DNA of 64,000 nt from Planomicrobium sp. CPCC 101079 (GTDB taxonomy: Bacteria; Bacillota; Bacilli; Bacillales_A; Planococcaceae), in the NCBI RefSeq assembly GCF_007859275.1, contig NZ_VOHC01000028.1, positions 186,001 to 250,000 on the forward strand, in the 5' to 3' direction. The translations under genes were made by a program, and so were the position numbers. Shown here piece by piece: positions 47,140-56,781 of this stretch. Positions within the stretch are counted from its first letter, which is position 1. Each line of letters begins with the position of its first letter. Below the pieces are notes generated by a model that did not search any database, was not told the DNA's origin, and saw only the letters and a list, made by a program, of their open reading frames with translations.

Positions 47140-47754
47140 TTAGTTATTGATGTATTTTTCGAAAACAGCTCCGAAGTCTTTGACATGGTACTGGTTCCGT
47201 ACTGAAGTCAGCCATGTGAAGCCAAAGTCCGTCAGCTTTGAATATTGGACATCAAGGTCAACATTTGATGGGCGGGAATTTTGCAGGACTGTCACCGCCT
47301 TGTCCAAACTTTGCCCTGCCATGTCGATAAGAATCGTGTTTTCATAAGTCATTTCGGCGATGCGCAACAAGGTTTTGTACAAATCTTTCAATTTCTCGAT
47401 TTGGTCTTTTTGCACATCAATTTTAAACGCAGCAGATCCCAAACGGAATCCGATTTCCACGTCCAAGTCGATTTTCCCGGCCGTTTCAAGCACCACTTCT
47501 GAAATAGCGTGCTGAGAATATGGATAGCGCCGCAGCGTTCGTTTTGAAGACATGGCACTTTCTCCGTCGACATGGATCAGCGCCAAATTTGTGAAGCAGT
47601 ACTCGTCGGCACGGGTTTTGATCAAAAAGTAAATTTTCTCATCATCTTCATGCATAACATAATCGTCAGCATCGGTCTTGTCATAATCCTGCGGATCAAT
47701 AATCCTTCCTACATCCGATAATCCTAAAGCGTCTGAAGCCATCTTTTTGAACAT
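47140..47754 (-). CDS. yvbH: YvbH-like protein with bacterial PH domain
   Basis: The 204-residue protein matches YvbH: a bacterial pleckstrin-homology domain (residues about 1-125, with DPQDYDKTDADDYVMHEDDE at 20-39) and a C-terminal helical oligomerisation region. The function is unknown. The start follows AAGGAG. It is monocistronic. Confidence 0.9.
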   Translation of the reverse strand: MFKKMASDALGLSDVGRIIDPQDYDKTDADDYVMHEDDEKIYFLIKTRADEYCFTNLALIHVDGESAMSSKRTLRRYPYSQHAISEVVLETAGKIDLDVEIGFRLGSAAFKIDVQKDQIEKLKDLYKTLLRIAEMTYENTILIDMAGQSLDKAVTVLQNSRPSNVDLDVQYSKLTDFGFTWLTSVRNQYHVKDFGAVFEKYINN

Positions 47755-47841
47755 ATGTATGCAACTCCTTCTTTGCCCGGAAAAGATTTTCCTTCTATAA
47801 CCAGTTTAACAAAGAATCAAAATAGCTACATCTAAAAATAA

Positions 47842-47863
47842 AAAAGGGGATAAGCCCCCTTTC
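47842..47863 (-). terminator. Terminator after tspO
   Basis: AAGGGG and CCCCTT stem with A/T tracts, next to the tspO stop codon. Confidence 0.7.
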
Positions 47864-47866
47864 AAC

Positions 47867-48367
47867 TTACTGTGCATTCAGTTTAACAATGGAATAGTTC
47901 AATCCGAGCGCGAAAGCCACCCAGCCGATGTATGGAACCATAAGCGCTCCAGCGGCTTTGTCGTATTTGCTGAATCTATACGCTGTAAAAGTTATTGCCG
48001 CAAGCAAGAAGGCCATTTCCACTAAAGCGGTGCCGCGCAGTCCCCATTTAAAAAACAGGAAGGACCATAAGAAGTTCAAGCCCAGTTGTACATCGTACGG
48101 CAAATTTATTTTGGCGCGCTTGTTTTGAAGCTTCGCTTTTTCATCCGCCCGGTATTTTGCTATCCCCATCATTGCATATAGCGTGGTCCAGACAGTCGGA
48201 AACACCCACGGGGGCGGAGAAAACGATGGTTTCTTCAGTTTGTCATACTTTTCCTGCGAGTCGCGGTTAGCAAACGCCCCGACAATCGATCCACCGACAA
48301 CGGGAACCAACACATCAATAGCCAATTTTTTCACATTGACTTGTCCATTCACTTTCACTAGCTCCAC
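47867..48367 (-). CDS. TspO/MBR family membrane protein
   Basis: The 166-residue protein has five membrane helices and the family motif PSFSPPPWVFPTVWTTLY near residues 47-64. TspO proteins bind porphyrins and act in stress responses. The reading frame opens at GTG 48376, which touches the ribosome site; GTG 48367 has GGAG with a proper gap, so I chose it. Confidence 0.88.
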   Translation of the reverse strand: MELVKVNGQVNVKKLAIDVLVPVVGGSIVGAFANRDSQEKYDKLKKPSFSPPPWVFPTVWTTLYAMMGIAKYRADEKAKLQNKRAKINLPYDVQLGLNFLWSFLFFKWGLRGTALVEMAFLLAAITFTAYRFSKYDKAAGALMVPYIGWVAFALGLNYSIVKLNAQ

Positions 48368-48406
48368 TTTTCCCACTCCTCTTTTCGCTTTGATTTTTGT
48401 ATTACT

Positions 48407-48431
48407 CTATCCTCTCTCGCAAATAATAAAC
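48407..48431 (-). promoter_or_regulatory. Weak candidate SigB promoter of tspO
   Basis: GTTTAT and GGATAG are 13 bases apart on the minus strand; the -10 differs from GGGTAT at two bases. Homologues are reported as SigB-dependent in Bacillus (ytaB), which is the main support. Confidence 0.3.
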
Positions 48432-48510
48432 ATGATGCGTTTTTAAAGTTGGCAGGAATTTATTCCAGCATATCGAACCTTTACTGTATCAACTTGAAAG
48501 AGGTGTTGGA

Positions 48511-48975
48511 ATGGACATTCGTTTAGAGCCCGTGACACGGGAAAATTGGGAGCAGGCTTTAACGCTGCAAGTGAAAGAAACCCAACGCAGCTTTACTCCT
48601 TCTGTTGCAGTATCGCTCGCGAAAATTGCCATCAAACCGGACGGCGATAATGTTACTTACTTGCCCTTTGCCATCTATGATAAAGATAACTTAGTTGGAT
48701 TTATCATGCATGCTTATGAAAAAGGGACAGACACTATGTATTGGATAAATGGCTTTTTAATTGATGAAAAGCTGCAAGGCAAAGGCTATGGGAAAGCTGC
48801 TTTGGCTGAGATGATGCGCTGGATAACAAGGCGGTTCATTGAATGCCGGGAAATCCGGCTGACCGTCCACAAAGACAATACCGCTGCCCGGGCTCTATAT
48901 ATGCACTTCGGCTTCCTTCCGACCGGCGAAGTTTTCGGTGAACACGAGGAAGTAATGGCCTTTTCGGTCAAATAA
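48511..48975 (+). CDS. GNAT acetyltransferase (diamine/spermidine-type)
   Basis: The 154-residue GNAT protein has the acetyl-CoA loop LQGKGYGKAAL near residues 89-99 and a late Tyr (ARALYMHFGF) expected as general acid. It resembles BltD/PaiA-type polyamine acetyltransferases, though the acceptor is not proven. The start follows GAGGTG. Confidence 0.85.
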   Translation: MDIRLEPVTRENWEQALTLQVKETQRSFTPSVAVSLAKIAIKPDGDNVTYLPFAIYDKDNLVGFIMHAYEKGTDTMYWINGFLIDEKLQGKGYGKAALAEMMRWITRRFIECREIRLTVHKDNTAARALYMHFGFLPTGEVFGEHEEVMAFSVK

Positions 48976-49010
48976 AAAAGGGCTGCGTAAAATCCACGCA
49001 CCCCTTTTTT
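48974..49010. terminator. Bidirectional terminator
   Basis: AAAAAAGGG-TGCGT and ACGCA-CCCTTTTTT stem with one bulge each side, between convergent genes. Confidence 0.85.
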
Positions 49011-49013
49011 ATA

Positions 49014-51857
49014 TTAAATTGCTTCAGTAGTCTTCCATTGCTTGCGGGTCCTAACACTCAGCACAACCCATAACAAGAAGTTAAAGGCCACAACAAAGCC
49101 GGCTAATACCAACGCACTTGTTACAAACGTTTCGGTGCCATAGGCCGAAGACATTGCCTCACGGAAACCAAGCAGCGCATAACTCATCGGTACTAGATCA
49201 TGCATCGTTTGGAAGAATGAGTTTGTCAATTCAACCGGGAAAGTCCCTCCGCTTGCTCCCAATTGCACTACAAGAATAATCATGGCTAAAAAGCGGCCAG
49301 GATTTCCCAGCGTTATGCCAAGGAACATAATTAAAAACATATAAGCGAGAGATGTCACGATGGAAATGCCGATAAATTCCCCAATATGCAAAACTTGCAG
49401 CTTAAAGCCCAACAACATAATGGCATCAACAATCAGGGCCGATGCAGTCGCTTGAACCGCACCGAGCGAGAACTTGCTGAGCCACCAAGCGGTGCCTGAT
49501 GTCGGGCGTCCTGCCGGCACATTGATCGGAAAGACCAAATTAAAGGATAAAGCGCCGACATACAAGCCAAGCGATAAAATATACGGAGCGAGTGCATGCC
49601 CGTAATTTGGCACTTCGCTGAGTTTATGCTCGGTGGCTTTTGCTGGCGCAGCAATCATTTCAATATTGGCATCTGTCAACTGTGGCTCACTGATTTCTTC
49701 GGCTCCGCCTTCCAGGCTGCCAGCTAATTTATCGGAGCCTTTCAGCAACTGGCCGATCCCGCTGCCAATTTCTTCAGAGCCGCTCTCAATTGCATTTGCC
49801 CCTTTTCCGATTGCGCCAGCACCGTTCGCCAGTTCCCCAGCACCGCCTGTAAGTGAAGGCAGCCCGCCGACGAGCTGGTTGGTGCCTTCTTTCAATTCAT
49901 TCACACCTGCATTCAAGCCGGCTGAATTTTCAGCAAGCTCATTGGAACCTTCTTGCAGCTGGCTTGCGCCTTCCGCCACTTTGCTGACACCAGCCGTATA
50001 AGCAGCTGTTCCTTCCTGTAACTGTTGTGAGCCTTCCTGCAGTTCACTGGCTCCCCGAACTAATCCGGTAGAACCCGAAGCTAGAGCAGATACGCCGTCA
50101 TTCAGCGACGAACTGCCTTCTGCCAGCCGGTTTACCGCAGCTGCAAGTTGTGGAATTTTTTCAGCTGTTTTTGCTGTACCTGCCAGCAATTCATCGCTGC
50201 CTTGCGAAGCTTCTGCAATGCCGCTATTCAAAGCTGCAGCTCCCGGAATCAATTGGTCCCCGAGCGCACCGTGGATGGACGCATAGCCGTTTAATGCCTC
50301 GCTCGCCGCTGGAGCGACTTGAGCAACTGCGCTATTTAAACCGGCAATTTGTTCCGGCAAAGCGCCAAGTGATTGAAACGCCGGTATGATTGAATCACTC
50401 AAATCAGCAGAGATTGCAGATAAGCTGGCGGATAGGGTTTCAAAGGCTGCTTGTTGTGCCGCCTTTTGTTCTGCATCACTTCGGCTTACCGCTGCTGATA
50501 GTTCAGCTTGTTGTTCTGCCGTTAATGCGGCATAGGCCGGTGCAGCTTCTAAAGCAGCAACTGCATTTGAAGCCCCGTCGTCATTTTCCAACTTTTCCAA
50601 AGCTTGTTGCGCCGCTGCTATATTTTCCTGCAATCCGGAAACGCCGACAGCCCCTCCGGCTGAAACTGAATTATTCAACTGGCTCATGCTTTCTTTGATT
50701 CCAGCAAGACCTTGCTGCAAACTTATTATTTGCCCATTAGCAGGCAGCTTGCCATCTAATGCGGCAAGCCCCTCTTTGAGTGTCTGGCTTCCTGTTTCCA
50801 ATTCAGCTAGCCCTGCATTCAATGTTTGCTGTCCTGTAACCAATTGCCCGATGCCAGAAGCTGGATCTGCAAGTTGGCTGGTTTGGGAAGCTAGCTCGTG
50901 CAAGCCGTCATTCAGCTGGCTGCTGCCGGTTTGGGCTTTCGATAGCCCGCTATCCAACTGTTGCGCGCCCGGCAAAAGCGATCCGATGCCGTTTGCCAAA
51001 TCAGCAGATCCTTGGATAAGCGCAGAGCCGCCATCACTTAATTTGAATGCTCCTTCAGCAAGCCCGTTGATGCCTGTTTGCAAACTGCCGACACCTTCCG
51101 TATAAGCCAGAACTCCTTTGCCAAGCTGTTCCGCTCCGCTATCCAAGTGAAGGACACCGTCTGCAAATTGGCGGACGCCTATTTCTAATTGATCGGCACC
51201 TTCTTGGAAATTCAAGGTTCCTGCAGCCAACTCTGTTAAGCTGGCAGTCAGCTTGGCGTTTCCTTCAGCCAAATCAGCCGAGCCCTCCTCTAGCTGCCCT
51301 GCGCCATCCGCAGCATCTTCCATGCCGCTGCCTATCGCTTCAATTTGTGCAAATACCGCTTTAACGTATTCTTGCGTAACATTTTCCGCTATTTCTTCCC
51401 GGATGCTCGCCGTCGCCTGCTTGCTGACAGCTTCGGCAAAAAAACTGCGCCCGGGATTGGTCTCAAACTGCAAGTTCATAGGCTTCGGCTGTATTCCTGT
51501 AGCAGTAGAAGCATTGAACGAGAAATCCTCCGGTATCGTCAATACCATAAAATAGTGGCCGTCTTCCATCCCGCGTTCCGCTTCTTTCGCATTGGTAAAA
51601 TGCCATTCCAAGTCTTCATTATCTTTTAAATTATCAACTAGTTCCTGGCCGATAGAAAGCGTATGCCCTTCATATTCGGCTGGTTCATCTTCATTGACGA
51701 CAGCTACTGGCAGCAGTTCTGTTTTGCCGTATGGATCCCATGATGATCCCAGAAAAAAGCCGCCATAAATTATAGGTATGAACATCATAACGATCATCGT
51801 TCCAAGCAGGAGTGGTTTAGCGAGCAGTTGTTTCCATTCCTGTTTCAACATTTTCAT
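49014..51857 (-). CDS. yhgE: YhgE/Pip-type large membrane protein
   Basis: The 947-residue protein matches YhgE/phage infection protein: one N-terminal membrane helix (residues 18-38), a large outside domain, and about five C-terminal membrane helices. The middle (about 170-720) is a series of degenerate LxxGxxxLxxG repeats, likely long helical rods. Similarity to ABC-2 type permeases is seen in the membrane part. The start overlaps the Rrf2 stop by four bases, giving an operon. Confidence 0.9.
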   Translation of the reverse strand: MKMLKQEWKQLLAKPLLLGTMIVMMFIPIIYGGFFLGSSWDPYGKTELLPVAVVNEDEPAEYEGHTLSIGQELVDNLKDNEDLEWHFTNAKEAERGMEDGHYFMVLTIPEDFSFNASTATGIQPKPMNLQFETNPGRSFFAEAVSKQATASIREEIAENVTQEYVKAVFAQIEAIGSGMEDAADGAGQLEEGSADLAEGNAKLTASLTELAAGTLNFQEGADQLEIGVRQFADGVLHLDSGAEQLGKGVLAYTEGVGSLQTGINGLAEGAFKLSDGGSALIQGSADLANGIGSLLPGAQQLDSGLSKAQTGSSQLNDGLHELASQTSQLADPASGIGQLVTGQQTLNAGLAELETGSQTLKEGLAALDGKLPANGQIISLQQGLAGIKESMSQLNNSVSAGGAVGVSGLQENIAAAQQALEKLENDDGASNAVAALEAAPAYAALTAEQQAELSAAVSRSDAEQKAAQQAAFETLSASLSAISADLSDSIIPAFQSLGALPEQIAGLNSAVAQVAPAASEALNGYASIHGALGDQLIPGAAALNSGIAEASQGSDELLAGTAKTAEKIPQLAAAVNRLAEGSSSLNDGVSALASGSTGLVRGASELQEGSQQLQEGTAAYTAGVSKVAEGASQLQEGSNELAENSAGLNAGVNELKEGTNQLVGGLPSLTGGAGELANGAGAIGKGANAIESGSEEIGSGIGQLLKGSDKLAGSLEGGAEEISEPQLTDANIEMIAAPAKATEHKLSEVPNYGHALAPYILSLGLYVGALSFNLVFPINVPAGRPTSGTAWWLSKFSLGAVQATASALIVDAIMLLGFKLQVLHIGEFIGISIVTSLAYMFLIMFLGITLGNPGRFLAMIILVVQLGASGGTFPVELTNSFFQTMHDLVPMSYALLGFREAMSSAYGTETFVTSALVLAGFVVAFNFLLWVVLSVRTRKQWKTTEAI

Positions 51858-52360
51858 TTTTTCTCATCCCGTTCTCTATTTAATACATCGCTCAAGGTTT
51901 CTCTATTCCAGTCCAACCTTGGCAAGTTTGTTGTCCCTAATCCTTCTTCAAGCAAATCGGCGGCTGTCACTTTTGAAAAATAATCCACCATCAACTGGTC
52001 CGCCTGCTGAAATACTTTGCGCAATACATCTTGTCCGCGTTCAGCATATTGTCCATCATGAAACGCACGGCTAATCAGGCCTGTGTCCGGATACATCGCA
52101 ATCGGCCCTTCCATCGCCTCAATGACATCGAGCATTGTCACTTCTGCCACCGGTTTTCCCAGCGATACGCCCCCGTTATTGCCTGGGACCGATAAAATGA
52201 TTTTTCCTACTACAAGCTTCCTAGTTATTTTTTTCAAGTAAGACGGTGAAACGCCTAACCGCCTGCTGATTTCGTCTGACGCTAAGGGGGCTTCGCTTTC
52301 CTGCGTCGCCAGCAAGACAATAATGCAGATTGCCTGTTCTACGCCTTTAGTCAATTGCAT
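51854..52360 (-). CDS. Rrf2-family regulator without iron-sulfur cysteines
   Basis: The 168-residue protein has an Rrf2 winged-helix N-terminal domain (residues about 1-85, with SDEISRRLGVSPSYLKKI at 28-45). It has only one cysteine (Cys12), so no iron-sulfur cluster like those of IscR or NsrR is possible. It resembles YwnA-type members. It is the first gene of the operon with yhgE, and likely controls it through the palindrome upstream. Confidence 0.87.
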   Translation of the reverse strand: MQLTKGVEQAICIIVLLATQESEAPLASDEISRRLGVSPSYLKKITRKLVVGKIILSVPGNNGGVSLGKPVAEVTMLDVIEAMEGPIAMYPDTGLISRAFHDGQYAERGQDVLRKVFQQADQLMVDYFSKVTAADLLEEGLGTTNLPRLDWNRETLSDVLNRERDEKK

Positions 52361-52395
52361 AACTTCTTCACCTCATTCTTTATCGACTTAACTTA

Positions 52396-52406
52396 TCCAT
52401 TATGGA
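52396..52406. promoter_or_regulatory. Palindrome in the Rrf2-yhgE promoter, possible operator
   Basis: TCCATTATGGA is an 11-bp palindrome 13 bases downstream of the -10. A half-site (ATCCA) recurs at 52415-52419. It fits an autoregulatory operator. Confidence 0.45.
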
Positions 52407-52419
52407 CTTTTTATATCCA

Positions 52420-52447
52420 CAAATAGTAAACCACTTTTTCCTGTCAA
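52420..52447 (-). promoter_or_regulatory. Promoter of the Rrf2-yhgE operon
   Basis: A perfect TTGACA -35 (52442-52447) is followed after 16 bases by TATTTG. Confidence 0.55.
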
Positions 52448-52474
52448 TTACAACTATTGCCACTAAAACGTCAT

Positions 52475-52507
52475 AAAAAAGACAGATAGCCGGTATCTGT
52501 CTTTTTT
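52475..52507 (-). terminator. Terminator after the DUF4139 gene
   Basis: A 14-bp perfect stem (52475-52488 with 52494-52507) with a GCCGG loop; its right edge meets the DUF4139 stop codon. Confidence 0.88.
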
Positions 52508-52508
52508 G

Positions 52509-53789
52509 CTACTCCCTATCCACACGGTACGTAAACTCTACCGGCACTTCTTTCTTCCCAGCCGCACGCACAACGAACATTATATGGCCCGTATTTTTGA
52601 TTTCATAATCGTGCGACGATGACTCCATCTCCCAAACCGGTTCATTCATGAAATGGTTAATATGGATACGGGCATTCTCCTCTTTTCTATTCGTCAAGGC
52701 ATAGCTATGAGTAACATACTCCACGCCTTCTTTTTTCCATCGCTTTTTCTCATTGCTTTTACACGTAATATCAAACGCTTCCCCAATTCGGATTGATCCG
52801 ACTTCTTCCACGGCTAAAGGAGCGATTGCATCTTCTCCGATAAATTCCAGTTCTTTGTCGGCGTCCAGCTCGTATAGTTTTACCGTGCCTTTTAGTAACG
52901 GCATACCAAGCCCATTGGTTTTCTTATTGGCAAATTCCAGCTTTACACGTGCCTGTTCGCTCCATTTATCCACTTCATAGACGGTTCGAAACGATGCTAC
53001 ATGTGCTTCCAAGAACGGGATCTGTTTTGTCTGTCCATCCAGAAGCGTAACGGATCTTTCTAACTTATAAGCGGGCTGGTCTCTAAAATCGTATTCTTCA
53101 ACTTGCGGATGTTTGGCTGAGTTTTCATACATTCTCGGTTCAAGAGAAAAATCATTGGCCCTTGTCTGCCGATAAACTTCTCTAGCCATCAATTTTACAG
53201 CCGCGTCGCTGAAATCGGTTCCTGTATCATTGCGGATTTCCATCCATCCTGTCAATTGGAGTGCTGTTCCTTCAATTTCCATTATATAGTTTACCCGCCA
53301 TTCAATGCCTTGCGTTATATACGAGACTTTAATGTGTTCATCCGTTTTGCCAGGAACTACTTTCCAAAAAAGCACCGGTTTAGCGGACAGGCTTTTTGGT
53401 ATCGATGGCACTATAAGTTCTCCTTCGGGGTCAATGATCACTTCTTTCGTATCTTGCCGCTCTCCGATCAGGCCATCTACACTGCTTATCAAGATGATCT
53501 GTATGTCTTTTCCGGTATCGTGGTTGCGCACCGTCACTTCACGGCCAATGTAGTTTTCGAGCAGCTTGGTTTTGCTTATCGAGTTATGGATATAATCTTG
53601 TTCAAGCATATTTAAACCCTTTACCAAAACCGAATCGACTGCAATCCCTTTTGCTATATCTTTAAAATAAATCTCGCTGATTTCATCTTTGGTTGCGATT
53701 TGGCGCACTTCTTTAACCATGCCAAAGCCACTTTGATAAATGGTTAAACTGAGAGATACTCGTTCTTCGCTTGTCGATTGGTATTTCAT
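52509..53789 (-). CDS. DUF4139 domain protein
   Basis: The 426-residue protein begins with LTIYQSGFGMVKEVR, typical of the N-terminal domain of DUF4139/MuiA-like proteins, and contains a central beta-rich region. Function is unknown (mucoidy-inhibitor-like in other bacteria). The frame is open upstream, but ATG 53789 follows GAAAGGGG and is the preferred start. It is divergent from abgB. Confidence 0.82.
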   Translation of the reverse strand: MKYQSTSEERVSLSLTIYQSGFGMVKEVRQIATKDEISEIYFKDIAKGIAVDSVLVKGLNMLEQDYIHNSISKTKLLENYIGREVTVRNHDTGKDIQIILISSVDGLIGERQDTKEVIIDPEGELIVPSIPKSLSAKPVLFWKVVPGKTDEHIKVSYITQGIEWRVNYIMEIEGTALQLTGWMEIRNDTGTDFSDAAVKLMAREVYRQTRANDFSLEPRMYENSAKHPQVEEYDFRDQPAYKLERSVTLLDGQTKQIPFLEAHVASFRTVYEVDKWSEQARVKLEFANKKTNGLGMPLLKGTVKLYELDADKELEFIGEDAIAPLAVEEVGSIRIGEAFDITCKSNEKKRWKKEGVEYVTHSYALTNRKEENARIHINHFMNEPVWEMESSSHDYEIKNTGHIMFVVRAAGKKEVPVEFTYRVDRE

Positions 53790-53964
53790 CTTGCCGCCCC
53801 TTTCTTTAAACAACCAGCTGTGAAAAAACAGTATAGATATTTTATATATTATGGTCATCTTATCATTTTCTGTTAAGAACTAAATATGTTTTCAGATTAT
53901 TTAGAGCAATTCATTTAATTTCCTGTACAATAAAGTTAATACTTTTTAAAGGAGTGACTAACAA

Positions 53965-55404
53965 ATGGCAAGCACCAAGTCTTTTGTAACAGATTATATG
54001 GAAAAATACAGAGCTCATTTCGAAGAAATCAGCGCCTACGTATGGAACCATCCTGAAACTCGCTTTCAAGAACACGAATCGGCTGCCTTTTTGGCAAACG
54101 CGCTGGAAGCGGAAGGTTTTGAGGTTGACCGAAATGTAGCTGGCATCGAAACCGCTTTTATCGGCACCTTTGGAGAAGGAGCACCGTACATCGGCTTTTT
54201 AGGAGAATTTGATGCCTTGTCCGGCCTTAGCCAGCAAGCAAATGTGGCTGAACAGATACCGATTGTCGAAGGGGGAATTGGCCATGGATGCGGCCATAAT
54301 TTGCTCGGCACCGGCGCTCTTTCATCTGCTTTCGCAGTAAAAGCTTATATGGAAGAACACAACTTGCCTGGGACGGTCCAGTTTTTCGGCTGTCCCGGCG
54401 AAGAAGGCGGTTCAGGCAAAACCTTTATGGCAAGAGAAGGCGTATTTGACCACCTTGACATCGCGCTGTCTTGGCATCCGTCGCCAGTAAACAGCATTAT
54501 GCACCTTAGCACGCTCGCCAATTACCAAGTGTATTTCCGGTTCAAAGGCATCACCTCCCATGCCGCAAATTCCCCGCACCTCGGGCGAAGCGCATTGGAT
54601 GCCGTTGAACTGATGAATGTCGGCGTCAATTATTTGCGCGAGCACGTGCCCGCTGATGCACGCATGCATTACGCCGTCACCAATACAGGAGGCTATTCGC
54701 CGAACGTTGTCCAAGCAGACGCCGAAGTCCTTTACTTGATCCGGGCGCCAAAAGTTGAGCAAGTGGATGAAATTTATAAACGGGTCTGTAAAGTGGCAGA
54801 AGGTGCCGCACTCATGACCGAAACCCAACTTACCATAAAATTTGATAAAGCCTGTTCAAACTATGAGCCGAACCGGGCATTGGAAAAAATACTCCACCAA
54901 TATCTTGTGGAAACCGGCGCAGGGTCCGCAAGCGAGGAAGATCAGCAGTTTGCAAAAGCCATTTGGGAATCCTTGAATGAAGGGGAACAAAAAAGTGCTG
55001 TTGAAGTGCTGAAAGGCTTCGGGTATACGGGGGATGGGTCTGAATTCGAGGGCAAGTATTTATACGACGATGTATCAGAATACATTCCTTCTGATGAAGT
55101 GCTGTCTGGATCGACCGATGTTTCAGATGTCAGCTGGCTTGTACCGACTGCACAATGCACAACAGCAACGGCTGCACTTGGAACGCCTCTTCACACATGG
55201 CAAATGGTAACCCAAGGCATCACGCCTTTTGCCCATTCCGGAATGCTGCGCGCCGGTACGGCAATGGCGCTGACGGCAATCCACCTGCTCGAGAACACGG
55301 ACGAACTAAAAGCGATCAAAGAAGAACATGAAAGGAAACGGGAGAAAAACCCGTACGTCTGCCCGATTCCAGCAGACGTGAAACCTTCTGCTATTAAAAG
55401 CTAA
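53965..55404 (+). CDS. abgB: M20 amidohydrolase, AbgB-like
   Basis: The 479-residue M20D zinc hydrolase has GFLGEFDALSG (about residues 76-86), GHGCGHNLLG (about 106-115) and PGEEGGSGK (about 144-152). It matches the second subunit type of p-aminobenzoyl-glutamate hydrolase. The start follows AAAGGAGTG. It converges on abgA. Substrate in this organism is inferred. Confidence 0.88.
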   Translation: MASTKSFVTDYMEKYRAHFEEISAYVWNHPETRFQEHESAAFLANALEAEGFEVDRNVAGIETAFIGTFGEGAPYIGFLGEFDALSGLSQQANVAEQIPIVEGGIGHGCGHNLLGTGALSSAFAVKAYMEEHNLPGTVQFFGCPGEEGGSGKTFMAREGVFDHLDIALSWHPSPVNSIMHLSTLANYQVYFRFKGITSHAANSPHLGRSALDAVELMNVGVNYLREHVPADARMHYAVTNTGGYSPNVVQADAEVLYLIRAPKVEQVDEIYKRVCKVAEGAALMTETQLTIKFDKACSNYEPNRALEKILHQYLVETGAGSASEEDQQFAKAIWESLNEGEQKSAVEVLKGFGYTGDGSEFEGKYLYDDVSEYIPSDEVLSGSTDVSDVSWLVPTAQCTTATAALGTPLHTWQMVTQGITPFAHSGMLRAGTAMALTAIHLLENTDELKAIKEEHERKREKNPYVCPIPADVKPSAIKS

Positions 55405-55452
55405 AAAAGAAGCCCGCCAAAAGAACCGAGTTCTCTTGGCGGGCTTCTTATC
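55405..55452. terminator. Bidirectional terminator between abgB and abgA
   Basis: A long AAGAAGCCCGCCAA/TTGGCGGGCTTCTT stem with an inner AGAAC/GTTCT arm. Confidence 0.9.
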
Positions 55453-55458
55453 TTTCAT

Positions 55459-56763
55459 TTATTCTTTTGCAAGAGAGGCGGCAATTCGGGATAGCACGTC
55501 AACCCCTGTCGGCAATACCTCTTCGTCATAGTCGAACCGTTCGTTATGATGTCCCGCAGCAAGTGGCGTTCCTACGATAATGTAGGTAGCGAGGCCGCCT
55601 TTTTCTTTTACGCGCTCCATAAAATAAGTGGCGTCTTCAGAACCGGCCGCATCGGTGCTTAAATTGGTAACCTTCTCGACAAACGGCGATTGCGCTGCCG
55701 CTTCTGCTACAATTTCAACCAGTTCCGGGCTTGGCATACAACTCCGCGCTTCACCGACAATGTCCACTTCCACTTCCGTGTCATACATCGCTGCGGCTCC
55801 GTTTAAGACATTCAATGCCTGCTCGCGGATATAATCGTTGATTTCCGAAGTTTCGCCCCGTGTTTCAATTTTCAAAAGAGCCTGTGAGGGAATAATGTTA
55901 CGCCCGCTTCCAGCTTGAAGCACCCCGACATTCACCCGGGAAGCGCCATCTGCATGGCGCGGAATCCCGTACAATCCGAGCACCGCAGTAGAGGCGGCCA
56001 TCAAGGCATTTTTCCCTTCGTGGGGCCGGCCTCCGGCGTGGGATGCTTTTCCTTTGAACACAACATCCATTTTCGTCGTGGCTAAAAACCCGGCATTGCC
56101 CGCGATGATTTCGCCTGCAGGAACCCCAGTGCCTAGATGGGTCGCGATAAAATAATCCACGTCATCAACGACGCCCGCTTCTGACATTGACTTGGCTCCG
56201 CGAGTCCCTTCTTCAGCCGGCTGGAAAATCAATTTAAAGGTTCCTTTAAACTCTTCTTTTTGCTGCATAAGAAGAGATGCCAGCCCAAGGCCTATAGCAG
56301 TGTGACCATCATGGCCGCACGCATGCATCATATTGGCATTGACCGAGGCAAACCCTTCCGCAAACGGAATATGGCCTTCGCTCAATTCTTCTTGGATATC
56401 AAGCGCATCCATATCCACCCGAAACGCTACGACCGGACCCGGTTTGCCGGTATCAAGAATGCCGACAACCCCCGTCATTCCTCCAGTCAACTTCTGCAGC
56501 CAATTTTCATTGGCTCCGTTCTCTTTTGCCCACTGTTCATGTTGTTTCAACACGCTTTCATCCGGAACGCCCATGCGCGCTTCCGCCTTCATCACTTCAC
56601 TGCCTGCTTTTACTTCATAGCCCAGCTTCTCCAAATGCGCGGCCACAATAGAGGCAGTCCGCATTTCCAAGAAACCTGATTCTGCATATTTGTGGAAATC
56701 GCGCCTCCATGTCTGGAGCTGCGGACGCAATTCCTCCACTGCTTGCTTTATATCTGTAACCAT
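55459..56763 (-). CDS. abgA: M20 amidohydrolase, AbgA-like
   Basis: The 434-residue M20D protein has MHACGHDGHTAIGLG (about residues 147-161) and a later PAEEGTRGAKSM (about 186-197), with the expected zinc ligands. It pairs with AbgB-type subunits; together they cleave p-aminobenzoyl-glutamate to p-aminobenzoate and glutamate. It lies 18 bp after abgT on the minus strand, in one operon. The start follows AAGGAGAG. Confidence 0.88.
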   Translation of the reverse strand: MVTDIKQAVEELRPQLQTWRRDFHKYAESGFLEMRTASIVAAHLEKLGYEVKAGSEVMKAEARMGVPDESVLKQHEQWAKENGANENWLQKLTGGMTGVVGILDTGKPGPVVAFRVDMDALDIQEELSEGHIPFAEGFASVNANMMHACGHDGHTAIGLGLASLLMQQKEEFKGTFKLIFQPAEEGTRGAKSMSEAGVVDDVDYFIATHLGTGVPAGEIIAGNAGFLATTKMDVVFKGKASHAGGRPHEGKNALMAASTAVLGLYGIPRHADGASRVNVGVLQAGSGRNIIPSQALLKIETRGETSEINDYIREQALNVLNGAAAMYDTEVEVDIVGEARSCMPSPELVEIVAEAAAQSPFVEKVTNLSTDAAGSEDATYFMERVKEKGGLATYIIVGTPLAAGHHNERFDYDEEVLPTGVDVLSRIAASLAKE

Positions 56764-56781
56764 TCGCTCTCCTTCTTTCTC

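Noticed and set aside
49640..51240. Short repeats in yhgE considered as a CRISPR-like array
   Set aside because: They are codon-level LxxG protein repeats, degenerate and in frame, without constant repeats or spacers.
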